A stretch of 64,000 nucleotides of DNA from Lucinisca nassula (taxonomy: Eukaryota > Mollusca > Bivalvia > Lucinida > Lucinidae), in assembly GCA_963580285.1 (NCBI GenBank), contig OY757011.1, positions 152,571,245-152,635,244 on the forward strand. Direction: 5' to 3'. The position numbers and the translations under genes are program-made. Positions 12,001-21,961 of the stretch are shown here, one piece after another; the stretch's first letter is position 1, and every line of letters begins with the position of its first letter. The notes beneath the pieces were generated by a model. That model had not been told where the DNA came from. It searched no databases and was given only the letters and a program-made list of their open reading frames with translations.

Positions 12001-12336
12001 ATCTTCTTTCTTATGAAATTTTTCATTGCTCTTAAAGGAACTCATTTTTGATTTTTATTTGCCTTCACTGCAGCTGGTGTTGTGCCGTGTGGCGGCCGTA
12101 AAACGTCTCCCCGTACATCAACCATAGTGCAGTTTATATTTTACTTTTGGTCCTTTGAGATCAGCGTGAATATTCTGAGAAATCAGAAATAAATTATTGG
12201 TTTAGACTCATATTCTAGACACGTTTTTAATTATTTGGACCCCATTTTGATTTATATCAGTCTTTGAATCGACTGCCTATTCGAGTTCGCAAAATTGCAG
12301 TATGTTTCCTCTGGCTTTCGTTATCGGATCATTACA

Positions 12337-12382
12337 GGGTCACTGATGAGGCTTTATTAGCCGAAACTACGTAGTATGACCC
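12337..12382 (+). ncRNA. Type I hammerhead ribozyme A3
   Basis: The core is complete with helix I GGGTCA/TGACCC. Predicted cleavage lies after 12376, which gives a 382-nt monomer from A2. Confidence 0.87.
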
Positions 12383-12421
12383 ATCTTCTTTCTTATGAAT
12401 GTTTTCATAAAGGAACTCATT

Positions 12422-13275
12422 TTTTTATTTTTATTATACTGTCAGCATTTTAAACAAGCAGTGTAGATCTCGCCATACGCCACGTTATGTGGCGTCTGAT
12501 AAGGTATCCAATGTTTGCCAATGCCACAGCACACGAGCCAAGTCTAGCTTTTATTTTATTACACAGAGATCGGACGTCACAGGGAGAATAAGAAGCTAAA
12601 AGGTGGACTAGCGTCTACGATGTTTAAAATAACCGGTACCTTGATTTTATACAAGGTCAGCGACAGTCAAATGGACAATAGCAAGCGGGAAGCTTCTGTA
12701 ATTAGTAACCTTTTGTTTGATTATGTCCAGGATTACTGCGCGTTATTAGTGTTTAATGAATATGAATGGTGAGACTAAAAAGTATGAAAGTGAAATGAAG
12801 AAAGGTGATAGTGTTAAATGTTAACAATAGATTAGGTAAATTCCGGTCTAAAACAGGTATGCTGTGTTCATGGCAACTTCTGACCAAGAGGCCGGACAAC
12901 CACACTGGACTTAGTTAATGCAGGCATCAAAACAATATTTGAGTGAATCTAGTCCATTGCCATGTTGTAAAGGGGAAGAATAAATACGTGTAACGATTAA
13001 CGTAATGCGAGTTGGTGGCTCATGCTGTGACGCGTGTTTCGATTGGTTGCTAGAAATAAGGGGAGGGAGATACTGCAACTATGCCATGAATAATTTTATA
13101 TAAATAAATGAAGCAGGCAACTGACAAGCTCTGCTGCAGGGATCTCTAGCCAAGATAAGGCTGCATGTCGTAGGTATAATAATTGTTCGGAGCCAAGTGG
13201 AAAGCTCTATGCTACATCATTTCGTGTTAATGGGCAAATGACTGTGTGCATAGGCACCATACCGTGGAGACGTGT
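12422..13275. other. Unassigned region with a small hairpin and TATA-like sequence
   Basis: There is no credible gene. A small inverted repeat (ACGCCACGTTATGTGGCGT) lies near 12478-12496. Near 13040-13105 an inverted CCAAT (GATTGG) precedes TTTTATATAAATAA, which could be a core promoter or part of an LTR-like sequence; neither is proven. Confidence 0.3.
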
Positions 13276-14390
13276 TCACGTGTTGACGAACTGTTGTCTT
13301 GTAACCTGCTTCCCGAACGCAGTTTTTTTTTTTTTGTTCTGATATTGGATAAATAAAACAAAGGACTTATTAGCAGTTGAAGAGATTCTATTGATATATA
13401 TGTTGACGTTCATGTTGGTGGATAGATCGAAACCTAAGTACATTGCAGGCGAAACAATTTCGAGGACATGATTATATATGGTGTAATGGTTGGAGTTCTG
13501 TCCCAGGTTATGTGCAAAACCTGAACTCTCTAAGTTTGAATTCCATGTCCCAGTGAGATTCTTATGATTGGACGGTCTAATTCCCTCTAGAGGTAGGGGT
13601 GTGGCTGAGTAATCAGGGTTAATAGTGGTCAGGTACATCGCAGTGTCACCTGCAAATAGGCGAACTTGGGACCACACATTGTCGGACAGGTCGTTTAGGT
13701 ATAATAACAATAACAGGGTACCTAAAACTGATTCTTGTGGTATATTTGAAGTAAATGGAACCTCATCTGTGGACTCACCTTCAAGTTCAACTGTCTGATC
13801 TCTCCCAGTCAGAAAAGACTTAAAGTAAGGGCGAGGATTGTGGCCATGTAAAAGCGGTTTAAGCCCCCCCCCCCACCCCCACCCCCCCCCCCCCCCTAGT
13901 GGAATTCGTTGGAACCGAATTCGATTCACTGACCGTTCCAAGGCGGTTCTTCTGTCGTGGTTTAATTTTGTCATGGCTTGTTTTTGAATGAGCGTATCGC
14001 ATATAACATTTTGTTTTGGATAGTCAATTGGCCAATTTGTTGGACAGTAACTGTCCTTTTTGCTTGCCGCTAGTGATGTTTCCATTAGGGTCTAGTTGTT
14101 TCATGCTTGGGTTTCTTTCCCTTGGTGTCTCTCATGGGAGCTATGGGTTAATTGTATCGATTCTTGATCATTGCTTCCACTTCTATTTATTAATCGACTG
14201 GATAGTTAACCCATGTACCTTTAGCTTGCGAAGGAGCTTTAGGTGATTCACCTAGCCAAAGGCCTTGCTAAATCCAAGTTAAGATCCTCTTTTTTTTGAC
14301 CATTCAATCATGATCTGGTAAGGTCAAACTGAATCACATGGGTGTCACAAGATCTGCACTCCCAGGCACTTGAGTATTTCGCGATCATAA
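13276..14390 (-). pseudogene. Non-LTR retrotransposon (LINE) reverse transcriptase remnant
   Basis: In the minus direction, LINE-type RT motifs appear in order: a degenerate DFSKAF-like segment near 14270, FLTGRDQTVELEGES near 13800, an IPQESVLGTLL version of the PQGSVLGP motif near 13730, and RLFAGDTAMYL, a version of the FADDT catalytic motif, near 13650. The FADD to FAGD change removes a catalytic aspartate, and frames are broken. A Penelope-like tail (13866-14190) separates the first motif from the rest. The long open frame reaching 14085 is partly that insert, not LINE protein. Confidence 0.75.
13866..14190 (+). mobile_element. 5'-truncated Penelope-like tail (copy 4), plus orientation
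   Basis: It is the reverse complement of the tail at 5211-5560, ending at 'gatcattgcttccacttcta' near 14190. It begins at a C-rich run at 13866-13897. It is inserted into the minus-strand LINE remnant. Confidence 0.7.
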
Positions 14391-14399
14391 GGTATGTCC

Positions 14400-15234
14400 A
14401 AATCAAATCAAATTGATTTTATTTCTCTCCGGTTATACAATATGATAACATGAGAACATACGGTTTCATGGCGGCACAATGACATAAAGAAAATATGTGG
14501 GACATAAAACTTTAATCCTTCTAAATGCCAGGTCCTTCATGTTACCCGACGTAAGAACCCGATCCCACATATGTACCTCTTGCATGGTAGCCATCTGGAG
14601 AGTGTTTCTGCAGCTTAGTCCCTTGGGTCACCATCTCTGATGATCTAAACTGGAGCCCCCACATTGACAACATAACAAAAAAAGCAAATCAGACCATTTG
14701 GATTCTTGAAAAGAAACTTTCGGGTCCATAATAAGGACCTGAAATCAGTTACATATAAGACTCTTGTCAGGCCGCAACTAGAGTATGCGTTCACTGTATG
14801 GTATACCCACACTGCCAGTGACATATACAAAGTGAAAACAGTCCAACGAAAGGCTTCCAGGTGGGCAACACATGACTATATAGCTACACTTCAAGTGTTA
14901 CAGCTATGCGGAAGGACCTAAATTGGCGCCCTCTTGAACAACGCTGCATTAATATAACCATCTCGCCATGTTGTATAAGATCACTTATGATCTTGCTGCA
15001 ATACCCGCATCTGAGCACCTCATCCTGAATACTAGACCATCAGCCCACAATCACCCCCTTGCATACAGACATATTTACATCCGCGCAGACTACTACAAGT
15101 ACACCTTCTTTCCCAAGACTATTATTCACTGGAATGCTCTACCTGCCTATGTTGTAACGCTACCCACTCTGGTGCAGTTTAGCAGTGCTGTTAGCCTGGT
15201 GGCACATGCTTCTCCTTAAAAGACCAATTTCTGT
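14400..15234 (+). pseudogene. LINE ORF2 C-terminal remnant, opposite orientation
   Basis: Plus-strand fragments contain DDLNWSPHIDNITKKANQT near 14640, YKTLVRPQLEYAFTVW near 14755 and HWNALPAYVVTLPTLVQF near 15130, which are typical of Jockey/CR1-type LINE C-termini. Stops and frame changes break it. It lies tail-out next to the minus-strand RT remnant; both cover the DDL-W-H-I region, so they may be two different insertions. Confidence 0.75.
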
Positions 15235-15640
15235 TTTTTATCTTTTAACTATACTAACACTCTCTTTTCCCTCTGTACAAACTATTTTCACCCACTTTCC
15301 TTTCCTTTTATTTCAGCTAACACCTATCAACACTTGGTTCGCTGGAACCAGTCTTATGTTACCTTCGGGGGTTTAGCCGTACTGGAAGAAAGAAAGCAAA
15401 TCGATAAAAGTAAAAAAAAAACGCTAGAGGACAACAACAGGTCAGTCTGTTGTTATTACCTAATTTCTTACATTCCCAACCCTTCTGTCCCTTTAAAATT
15501 AGTTATAAAAATGGAGACCGACAATGCAAGTAACGACGAAAGGCAAATAATGCACAACAAACCTTTGTTTATATTAAGATTGATAGTTCTGAAACTAGTT
15601 AGAACACTTCTTCGCCATAGTACTTTATGTATAATTGTTC
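15235..15640. other. Probable LINE 3' flank and unassigned sequence
   Basis: T-rich sequence follows the LINE stop, then text with no partner in the window. No gene is supported. Confidence 0.35.
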
Positions 15641-15644
15641 AAAG

Positions 15645-15712
15645 CAAATCGCCGTACTGTTCCTAGCAAATTGCCGTCCAGTATTTTACGTAGTGACCCA
15701 AGTTGCCGTACT
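15645..15712 (-). repeat. Right subterminal motif cluster
   Basis: On the minus strand the motif AGTACGGCAACTTG is perfect at 15699-15712, with diverged copies at 15667-15680 and 15645-15658. It mirrors the left cluster at a similar distance from the outer end. Confidence 0.7.
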
Positions 15713-16073
15713 CTGACCTTCGAGCTTTCGGCTTGTTTCATTCAGTCACAATGTTCTTTGGGGGAAAAAACAACTAAAACACTGCAAGCAGCAAAGGATT
15801 CGGCTTCTATTGATGCCAGTGAAGTGAAGATTGTCACAGCCGTTTCTGTAATAAATTCACAGATTTGTGAAGCTGTTATGAAATTTCGCGGTACCAGCCG
15901 CTAGTGACTCATTTGTCTGTTTAAATGGCAGCTGACAAAGCTTTCCAAAATTTTGTTCAAGCATTTCAGAGAAAAATAAGTAAATATGGGAAGTGGGTTT
16001 AAGTTCTGACACTACGTAATAACGCCAACTCAAGCGATTACCTACCGTCGGTATTATCATTTTCCTCATTTAT

Positions 16074-16118
16074 CTGGTACTTTTGAGTAACAAGTTCCGG
16101 AGTCGATGCTACACCGTG
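16074..16118 (-). repeat. Right 45-bp terminal inverted repeat
   Basis: It is the inverse partner of 9232-9276, ending in GCTACACCGTG. Confidence 0.8.
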
Positions 16119-16369
16119 CGTATAGTCCATTTGAAATTTTTCGAACCTAGAAATGTTTAGTACAATGAAGTTATAGACACCCAAGTAAAGAGAATAAGTC
16201 GAGAGATATAAAAATCATAAGAAGTGATGCGGGAAAAATCGCCGTCTAAAAATGGAAAGTTATAAATGTCGATTTTAACCGAAACAAATCAATCCATCTA
16301 ATATTGATAAATGTAAATCTAAAACGTACAGAACCCTGGAGGTGACATGCATTTTAATTTAATATGTTG

Positions 16370-17395
16370 GTCGCACACGATAGTATCTTTTGCGCACAAG
16401 ATATTATCTTGTACGAACAACATAATATCTTGTGCGCACAACTTATTATCTTGTTCGCACAACATAGTACCTTGTGCACACAACTTAATATCTTGTTCGC
16501 ACAACGTTTTATCTTGTGCGCACAAGTTATTATCTTGTTTGCACAACATATTATCTTGTTCGCACATTTTATCTTGTTGGCACAACATAGATCTTGTGCA
16601 GGTGCGCACAACTTATTATCTTGTTCGCACAACATGTGTTTGTTTGATTTGAGGTTTAACGTCCCCGTCAACGCTGCAAAGGTCATTGCTACCAATTTTG
16701 TGGGACTTTTACCCGACATTTAGATGAAATGACATCTCAAGCCCTGTCGCCCAATGAAACCGATAGGATTTATTAGCATGGACGGTCCGCCTCCCACCGC
16801 GGTTCCTGGACAGGATTAGATCCTGTAAATGGTTTACCAGTATTAGTGTGCGGGCCGGATTCAGCTCTGCGTGGAAGCATCATGCAGCCCATATATTTCT
16901 TCAAACCTCCATGGACGGGGGCTGACATAATATCTTGTGTACACAACTTAATATCTTGTTCGCACAACGTATTATCTTGTGCGCACAAGTTATTATCTTG
17001 TTTGCACAACATATTATCTTGTTTCCACATTTTATCTTGTTGGCACACCATAGATCTTGAGCAGACAGCGTGATATCTTGTGCACACAAGACATTGTCTT
17101 GTTTGCACAACTTAATATCTTGTGCGGACAACATGATATCCTGTACGCACAAGATATTAACTTGTGCGCACAAGATAATATCTTGTTCGCACAACTTAAT
17201 TTCTTGTTCACACAACGTATTATCTTGTTAGCACGATTTTATCAGACGCATTAGATATTATGTTGTCCGCACAAGATCTAAGATAATATTTTGTGAGCAC
17301 AAGATATTAAATTGTGCGAACAAAATATTATAAGATGCGCACAAGATATTATGTTGTCTGCGCAAGATATATTATGTTGTCCGCTCAAAACTAGA
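16370..17395. repeat. 21-bp palindromic minisatellite, split by a SINE-like element
   Basis: The unit is close to CTTATTATCTTGTTCGCACAA with the palindrome TTGTGCGCACAA at its junctions. About a dozen units lie at 16370-16636, and the array resumes at 16923-17395 after the insertion. Since 21 is a multiple of three and the unit is near-palindromic, frames stay open on both strands; these are not genes. Confidence 0.85.
16637..16922 (-). mobile_element. SINE-like retroposon (family 2, CAAA tail)
   Basis: In the minus direction it runs from a GCCCCCG-type start through 'gcatgatgcttccacgcaga' and 'gtcgggtaaaagtcccacaa' to 'gacggggacgttaaacctca' and a short CAAA tail. It interrupts the 21-bp array. 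Other copies are at 24106, 27024, 32580, 39140 and 45718. Confidence 0.75.
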
Positions 17396-17640
17396 AATGC
17401 GTCCATAGGACACGGATGCCCCCGCCTGAAAATATGTCTATGTTGGTATTATTCTATAGAAAGTTATTGACGGTGTTTAAGTTTTTGACCCTTTTTTCAC
17501 ATTTGACCTCTAAGTATGAGCTTGACCTTGGAGGTAAGAACCTTCGTCTTGTGTGAGGCAGATTGTCTCATGATGGCCAACATTTCTGCCAATTAATTTC
17601 AAAATCCATCCAGAAATAAGGAGGTGATTGACTGCGTTCA

Positions 17641-18264
17641 AAGGCCCGTTTACACGATAAGATTAGTCTTTCATGATTTGTCATGCATGATTTTCTCCCG
17701 AAAGATTTTTTACGTTTACACATCATGACAAATCTTGCATGATTTTATTTTCCCGCCTTATATCAGGGGATGAACAATGGAGGAAAAAAATTCCTTTGTG
17801 TATGACAATAACTGCAAGTGCAGTTTTCAGTCTGAGAAGGGAAAGAAGACCTTAATCTGGCTGAATAGCTCAATTTAGCCACACCTAATTTTTAATATCC
17901 AACCATCAAATTACTTCATGTTATGCATTCATTAAGTTCACAATCTGCCTGACAGTGCAGATCCTGATCAGATGACTACTACATGGCATATTTGTTTTAT
18001 TTTTTCACACCTCTATATGCAGGGCAATTTATCAATGGAATGTTTAGCCTTGACTCTAAAATTTCATGTGGAAGTCATTAACCTCAGTCACCTTTGCTCT
18101 GATTGGCTGAAATGGCATGACTAGTCTTGCCGAATAGAACATGTTCTATCTGCCATGACTGTCATACTTGACTCCCAAGACTGTGTAATAGCAGGGTTTA
18201 CATGGCAAGATTTGTCTTGTAAGACTAATCATATAAGACTAATCTTGTCGTGTAAACGGGCCTT
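17641..18264. mobile_element. MITE with AAGGCCCGTTTACACGA terminal inverted repeats
   Basis: The left end AAGGCCCGTTTACACGA followed by AAGATTAGTCTT is mirrored at the right end (18235-18264). The element is about 624 bp and breaks the host repeat text 'ctgcgtt...taagtttcgga', which is continuous in the next host unit at 18419-18434. No coding content is visible. Confidence 0.8.
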
Positions 18265-18432
18265 AAGTTTCGGATCCATTTTTCGACCTTTGACCTCTAA
18301 ATATGAACTTGACCTTGGAGGTACGGACCTGGGTTTTGCACGTGACACATCGTCTCATGATGTTTAATATTTCTGCAAAGTAATTTCAAAATCCATCCAT
18401 AAATAAGACAGTTTTTACTGCGTTTAAGTTTC

Positions 18433-18532
18433 GGACGGACAGACGGACGGACGAACTAACGAACGGACGAACGAACGGACGGACGGACGAACGGACGAAC
18501 AAACGAACGAACGAACGAACGAACGGACGGAC
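18433..18532. repeat. (GGAC/GAAC)n microsatellite
   Basis: Tetranucleotide units alternate between GGAC and GAAC with little interruption, at the 3' end of the tandem-repeat element. Confidence 0.9.
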
Positions 18533-18599
18533 AGGGGCAACGCTATATGCCCTTCCAACATTCTTCGAATGGCGGGGGCATTAAAAAAAAAACTTGCAT

Positions 18600-18784
18600 G
18601 TCCCTGTCCGGGTTCCGTAAAGACGGGATCTAGCTACAAATCGGTAGTGTTAAGTTGACGAACCACTCCATTAAAAATAAGGATTGTCAATATTCAAAAA
18701 CCGGTCGACGATTACACTCTATATGATAGTAAAGTCCGTTCTGATCCTTTGGGTATTTAAAAAAATCGTCCAATCGTCTTGACG
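18600..18784. other. Unassigned spacer
   Basis: Nothing recognisable is seen here. Confidence 0.4.
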
Positions 18785-18997
18785 TTAACCCTTGTCCTGC
18801 TGAGCCCGGATATGCCTTTTCTTTGAAACAATGTAGATCCAGATCAGATGGCTTCTGAAGAAGCCATCTGATCAGGATCTCCATTGTTTGCCATTTTGTT
18901 TATGAATATGTTGCAATAATTTGCATCAAGTAATCTGATTGGCTGATAATCAGTGGTGGGTGTGACATATTTAAATATTCAGCAGGACAAGGGTTAA
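18785..18997. mobile_element. piggyBac-like MITE with TTAA ends
   Basis: Perfect inverted ends TTAACCCTTGTCCTGCTGA and their near-complement delimit 213 bp. An internal hairpin, ATCAGATGGCTTC/GAAGCCATCTGAT, lies near 18843-18872. TTAA at both tips fits piggyBac-type insertion. Related copies lie at 53067-53304 and 53421-53608. Confidence 0.75.
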
Positions 18998-19218
18998 GTT
19001 GAATCAGCTTGCGTATTGATACTCATTAGAAAATGAGGCGATACTAACGAGTCCCATCAATATGTATCATGGCCAGTGATGAAGTTCAAGAACGAAAACA
19101 TCAATGTTTTGTCCGATTTGGTCTCTATTTAATACCTGGAGCAGTGAGCTCGCTTTCATGTACCAGTTTGATACAGTTCGTCAAAAGATCCTTTAGTTTT
19201 TCTTTGTTTGTTTTTGTT

Positions 19219-20168
19219 TTTAGCTCATCTGAGCACGAAGTGCTCAAAGTGAGCTATTGTGATCGGTCTTTGTCCGTCGGCCGTCGTCCGTCCGTGCGTG
19301 CGTGCGTGCGTCCGTCCGTCATCAATTTTTGCTTTAAACAACTTCTTCTCCAAAACTGCTGGACAGATTTTGAAATAATTTCACAGGAATGTTCCTTGGG
19401 CGACCCTCTTCCAAAATTGCTCAAACTGTTCCACTTGGATGAACAAGATGGCCACCACAGCTAAAAATAGAAAGAAAAAAACCTTTAAAAGACTTCTCCT
19501 GTTTAACCAGTGGATGGATTTCGAAATAATTTCACAGGAATATTCCTCGGGTGACCATCTACCTAAATTGCTCAAACCATTCCGCTCTGATGAACAAGAT
19601 AGCCACCAGAGACCCTTTAAATGACATCTGCTCCTAAACCAGTGGATGGATTTTGAAATAATTTCACAGGAATGTTTCTAAGGTGACCTCGTACCAAACT
19701 GCTCAAAACGTTCTGCTCGGATGACCAAGATGGCTTCCAGAGCTAAAACTAGAAAAAAACTTTTAACGACTTCTTCTCCGTAATAACTAGTGGATGGATT
19801 TCAAAATAATTTCACAGGAATGTTTCTTGGGTTACCCTATATTAAAATTGTTCAAACAATTCTGCTGGGGTGAAAAAGGTGACCGCCATAGCTAATAATA
19901 GAAAAAAACTTTTAAATAACTTCTCCTGCTTAACCAGTGGATGGATTTCGAATTAATTTCACAGGAATGTTCCTTGGGTGACCCTCTTCGAAATTGCTCA
20001 AACCGTTGTGCTTGCATGAACAAGATGGCCACCAGAGCTAAAATTATAAAAAAAAACTCTCGGGTCAACCAAAATTGCTCAAACCCTCTACTCCAACATA
20101 TATTACCTACAATTTCATTTGTACAATATGGATCAGGTGAGCGACCCAGGGCCATCATGGCCCTCTTG
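19219..20168 (+). mobile_element. Complete hairpin-ended tandem-repeat element (Helentron/pearl-like)
   Basis: The left end reads AGCTCATCTGAGCACG and the right end TCAGGTGAGCGACCCAGG, a short subterminal inverted pair. The 3' hairpin AGGGCCATCATGGCCCT is at 20148-20164. In between are about five units of ~157 bp sharing 'aataatttcacaggaatgtt' and 'gaacaagatggccacca'. A GTCC/GTGC-rich patch at 19280-19320 follows the left end. Confidence 0.7.
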
Positions 20169-20258
20169 TTTGTTTTGTAAATATGACCTTTTTTCTTAGT
20201 ATAAATGCCAATGTTATATCTTTAGAGAGACAATTTATTCGGGTTGTAGGAAATATGA

Positions 20259-20548
20259 CATCACGAAAACACGCCTATATAATTTTGACCCCCTTGAACC
20301 CCACTTTTATATAGTAAAACTGCATGGGGTTTACAGGGATAAACCTTATTTTTCATATTTCTGCACTAAAATATAGATTGTGGGTACTCGTTAGAACCGC
20401 CTAAATGAGGCGGTTGTAACGGGTACCCACAATCTATATTTTGAGCAGAAAGAAGAAAAATATCATAATTTTTCATCTTAAAATTTTCGTGTTTTGGCGG
20501 TAAAATTTACAGTGTATTTGAAAAAGGCGTGTTTTCGAAATGAAATAT
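20259..20548. mobile_element. Foldback MITE (copy 4)
   Basis: ATCACGAAAACACGCCTATA and its inverted partner bound the element. The central palindrome with GTACTCGTTAGAACCGCC arms is at about 20370-20442 and has two arm mismatches. Confidence 0.85.
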
Positions 20549-20617
20549 TTTGTATTTATAGGAAAAAATGATCTAGTTTTTATAATCTATTTTGACCTAT
20601 GGTAATAGTTCCAAGGT

Positions 20618-20903
20618 GACATTACGAAAACACGCCTATACAAATACATTGACACATTTATCGCGAAAAAATGAAAATTTTCAGATGAAAAATTGTGATA
20701 TTTTTCTCATTTCTGCTCAAAATATAGATTGTGGGTACTCGTTAGAACCGCCTCATTGAGGCGGTTCTAACGAGTACCCACAATCTATATCTCTGAGCAG
20801 AAATAAGAAAAATAAGGTTTGCCCCTGCAAACCCCAGCTTTACAATATAAAAGTGGGGCTCAAGGGGGTCAAAATTATATAGGCGTGTTTTCGGGATGGT
20901 TCC
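20618..20903. mobile_element. Foldback MITE (copy 5)
   Basis: It begins about 70 bp after copy 4 and is in the opposite overall orientation, judging by the order of the 'ggggtcaaaatta' and 'gaaaattttcag' blocks. The central palindrome, about 20725-20790, is nearly perfect. Confidence 0.85.
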
Positions 20904-21109
20904 CCATAGTAACTAAGAGAAAGAGGGGTATGCAGTTCGTCCATAAAAATAACCTAACTTTTCTTCAAACGAATCTTATTAAAATATGTCCATTTAAAGA
21001 AGGTATATAAATTCTGGAATGATGAAAAATAATTCGGTACTTCAATGTTTTAATGGCAAAACCGGGTGGTAAAATAAATTGTCTAATACCAGCCCATTAA
21101 TAACTGAGG
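20904..21109. other. Unassigned spacer
   Basis: No gene or repeat partner is seen. Confidence 0.4.
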
Positions 21110-21273
21110 ATTAGAAGCCTGTGGCGCAGTGGTTACGCTACTCGCCTTGTAAACCAGGAGTCGCAGGATCGATCCCGGGCTTCTCCAGACTTTCGGATGG
21201 GTCTTTAAACCGAGGTCCCGTTTCCGTATGACCTTAGCTGTCAGTGAGACGTAAAACTCAAACAATCACTCAC
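21110..21273 (+). mobile_element. tRNA-derived SINE (family 1), plus orientation, with TSD
   Basis: The head has box A-like TGGCGCAGTGGTTACGC and box B-like GGATCGATCCC. The tail is 'gtaaaactcaaacaatcact'. The 12-bp duplication TAATAACTGAGG at 21098-21109 and 21274-21285 bounds the insertion. Confidence 0.87.
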
Positions 21274-21285
21274 TAATAACTGAGG

Positions 21286-21617
21286 GCGTTACGTAGCAGA
21301 ATATTGACCAATTACCAAAGGTAAATTCTGGGAATGTTGGAGCAAGTAAGAAAACCAAACCTTTTTATCTGTGCAGGGCTAGTTCTAGATTGTTAAAAGC
21401 CAGAATAATTAAGCCACGTCATGGGAAAACCTGATTTTGGCCATTTACGAACAACAAATGTGAAGACCAGCCTAGGCATCCACGCAATCCAAACGGCACT
21501 ATTATGTTTCCTGTGTCGATATATTGACATTATTACTTCAGTAATATGATAAACATCGGCAAACTGAGGTAATGGTCAATTGTGACCGGCTCAGTATAGG
21601 TAGATTCCTGCAGATCT
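21286..21617. other. Unassigned spacer
   Basis: No gene, RNA or repeat structure could be supported here. Confidence 0.4.
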
Positions 21618-21861
21618 GGGCCCAGTTGTTCAAAGCATCGTTAGCTTAACGAGCTCGTTAGTGGTCATATTGTTAACTCTTCTAGCAAGTTTAATATTCA
21701 AAATTTTGGTATTTTTGCTAAAAAAATGTGAGCAGCTTTTGCATCCGCAAAAGCTGCTCACATTTTTTCAGCAAAAATTTCAGCATATTTGCCATATTTA
21801 ATGATAAAAATTTTACCGATACGTTAACTAACGATGTCGTTAGTTTTGAACAACTGGGCCC
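21618..21861. mobile_element. MITE with GGGCCCAGTTGTTCAAA ends and central hairpin
   Basis: The outer inverted ends GGGCCCAGTTGTTCAAA and TTTTGAACAACTGGGCCC enclose 244 bp. The centre is a perfect 22-bp-arm palindrome with a 4-base loop (21721-21768) containing GTGAGCAGCTTTTGC. The intermediate parts, for example TAACGA/TCGTTA, also pair. Confidence 0.8.
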
Positions 21862-21961
21862 TGGGCATGGATAAAGAGACTTATCAACATGGGGTGCTTC
21901 CTGCGCAGAGATAAAACAGACTGTCAGAACTTAATTACTGGTAAACCGCTTAAAATAGGTC

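Larger units (their letters stand above)
11250..12421 (+). repeat. Hammerhead array A: three ribozymes, 383/382-bp monomers
   Basis: A ~382-bp unit is repeated head to tail and each unit contains a hammerhead core (CTGATGA at 11578, 11961 and 12343). The units are almost identical, so amplification is recent. Each unit also has an ACTGCAGCTGGTGT...GGCCGTAAAACGTCTCC block that is shared with the other hammerhead arrays at 48 and 60 kb. No coding potential is visible. The organisation matches tandem retrozyme-like repeats known from metazoans. Confidence 0.85.
9232..16118. mobile_element. Candidate 6.9-kb DNA transposon with 45-bp TIRs and subterminal repeats
   Basis: Two 45-bp sequences beginning CACCGTGTAGC / CACGGTGTAGC lie in inverse orientation at 9232-9276 and 16074-16118 and differ at one base. 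About 410 bp inside each end sits a cluster of three copies of a 14-bp motif, AGTACGGCAACTTG, again inverted between ends. I see no transposase gene; the interior holds a hammerhead array, foldbacks and LINE debris. No clear target duplication is visible. It could instead be two separate insertions of a short element. Confidence 0.55.
17389..18590. repeat. Tandem-repeat element with cccccgcc/ggcggggg ends
   Basis: It begins 'actagaaatgcgtccatagg' and 'gatgcccccgcc', and ends at 'cgaatggcgggggcattaa'. The interior has units rich in 'gaccttggaggta' and 'tttgacctctaa'. Related elements start at 35777 and 54481. A MITE is inserted at 17641-18264. Confidence 0.6.

Noticed and set aside
13866..14085. 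N-terminal part of the long minus-strand frame as LINE protein
   Set aside because: This part is the inserted Penelope-like tail plus a poly(C) run read as Gly; true LINE RT similarity starts below 13866.
16319..17254. Several overlapping open frames of 65-121 residues on both strands
   Set aside because: They are translations of a 21-bp repeat whose length is a multiple of three; the same residues recur with the repeat and there is no codon bias or domain.
19069..19464. 131-residue open frame
   Set aside because: Most of it lies in the left end and GTCC-rich patch of a tandem-repeat element; no domain is visible and the frame is not shared by sister elements.
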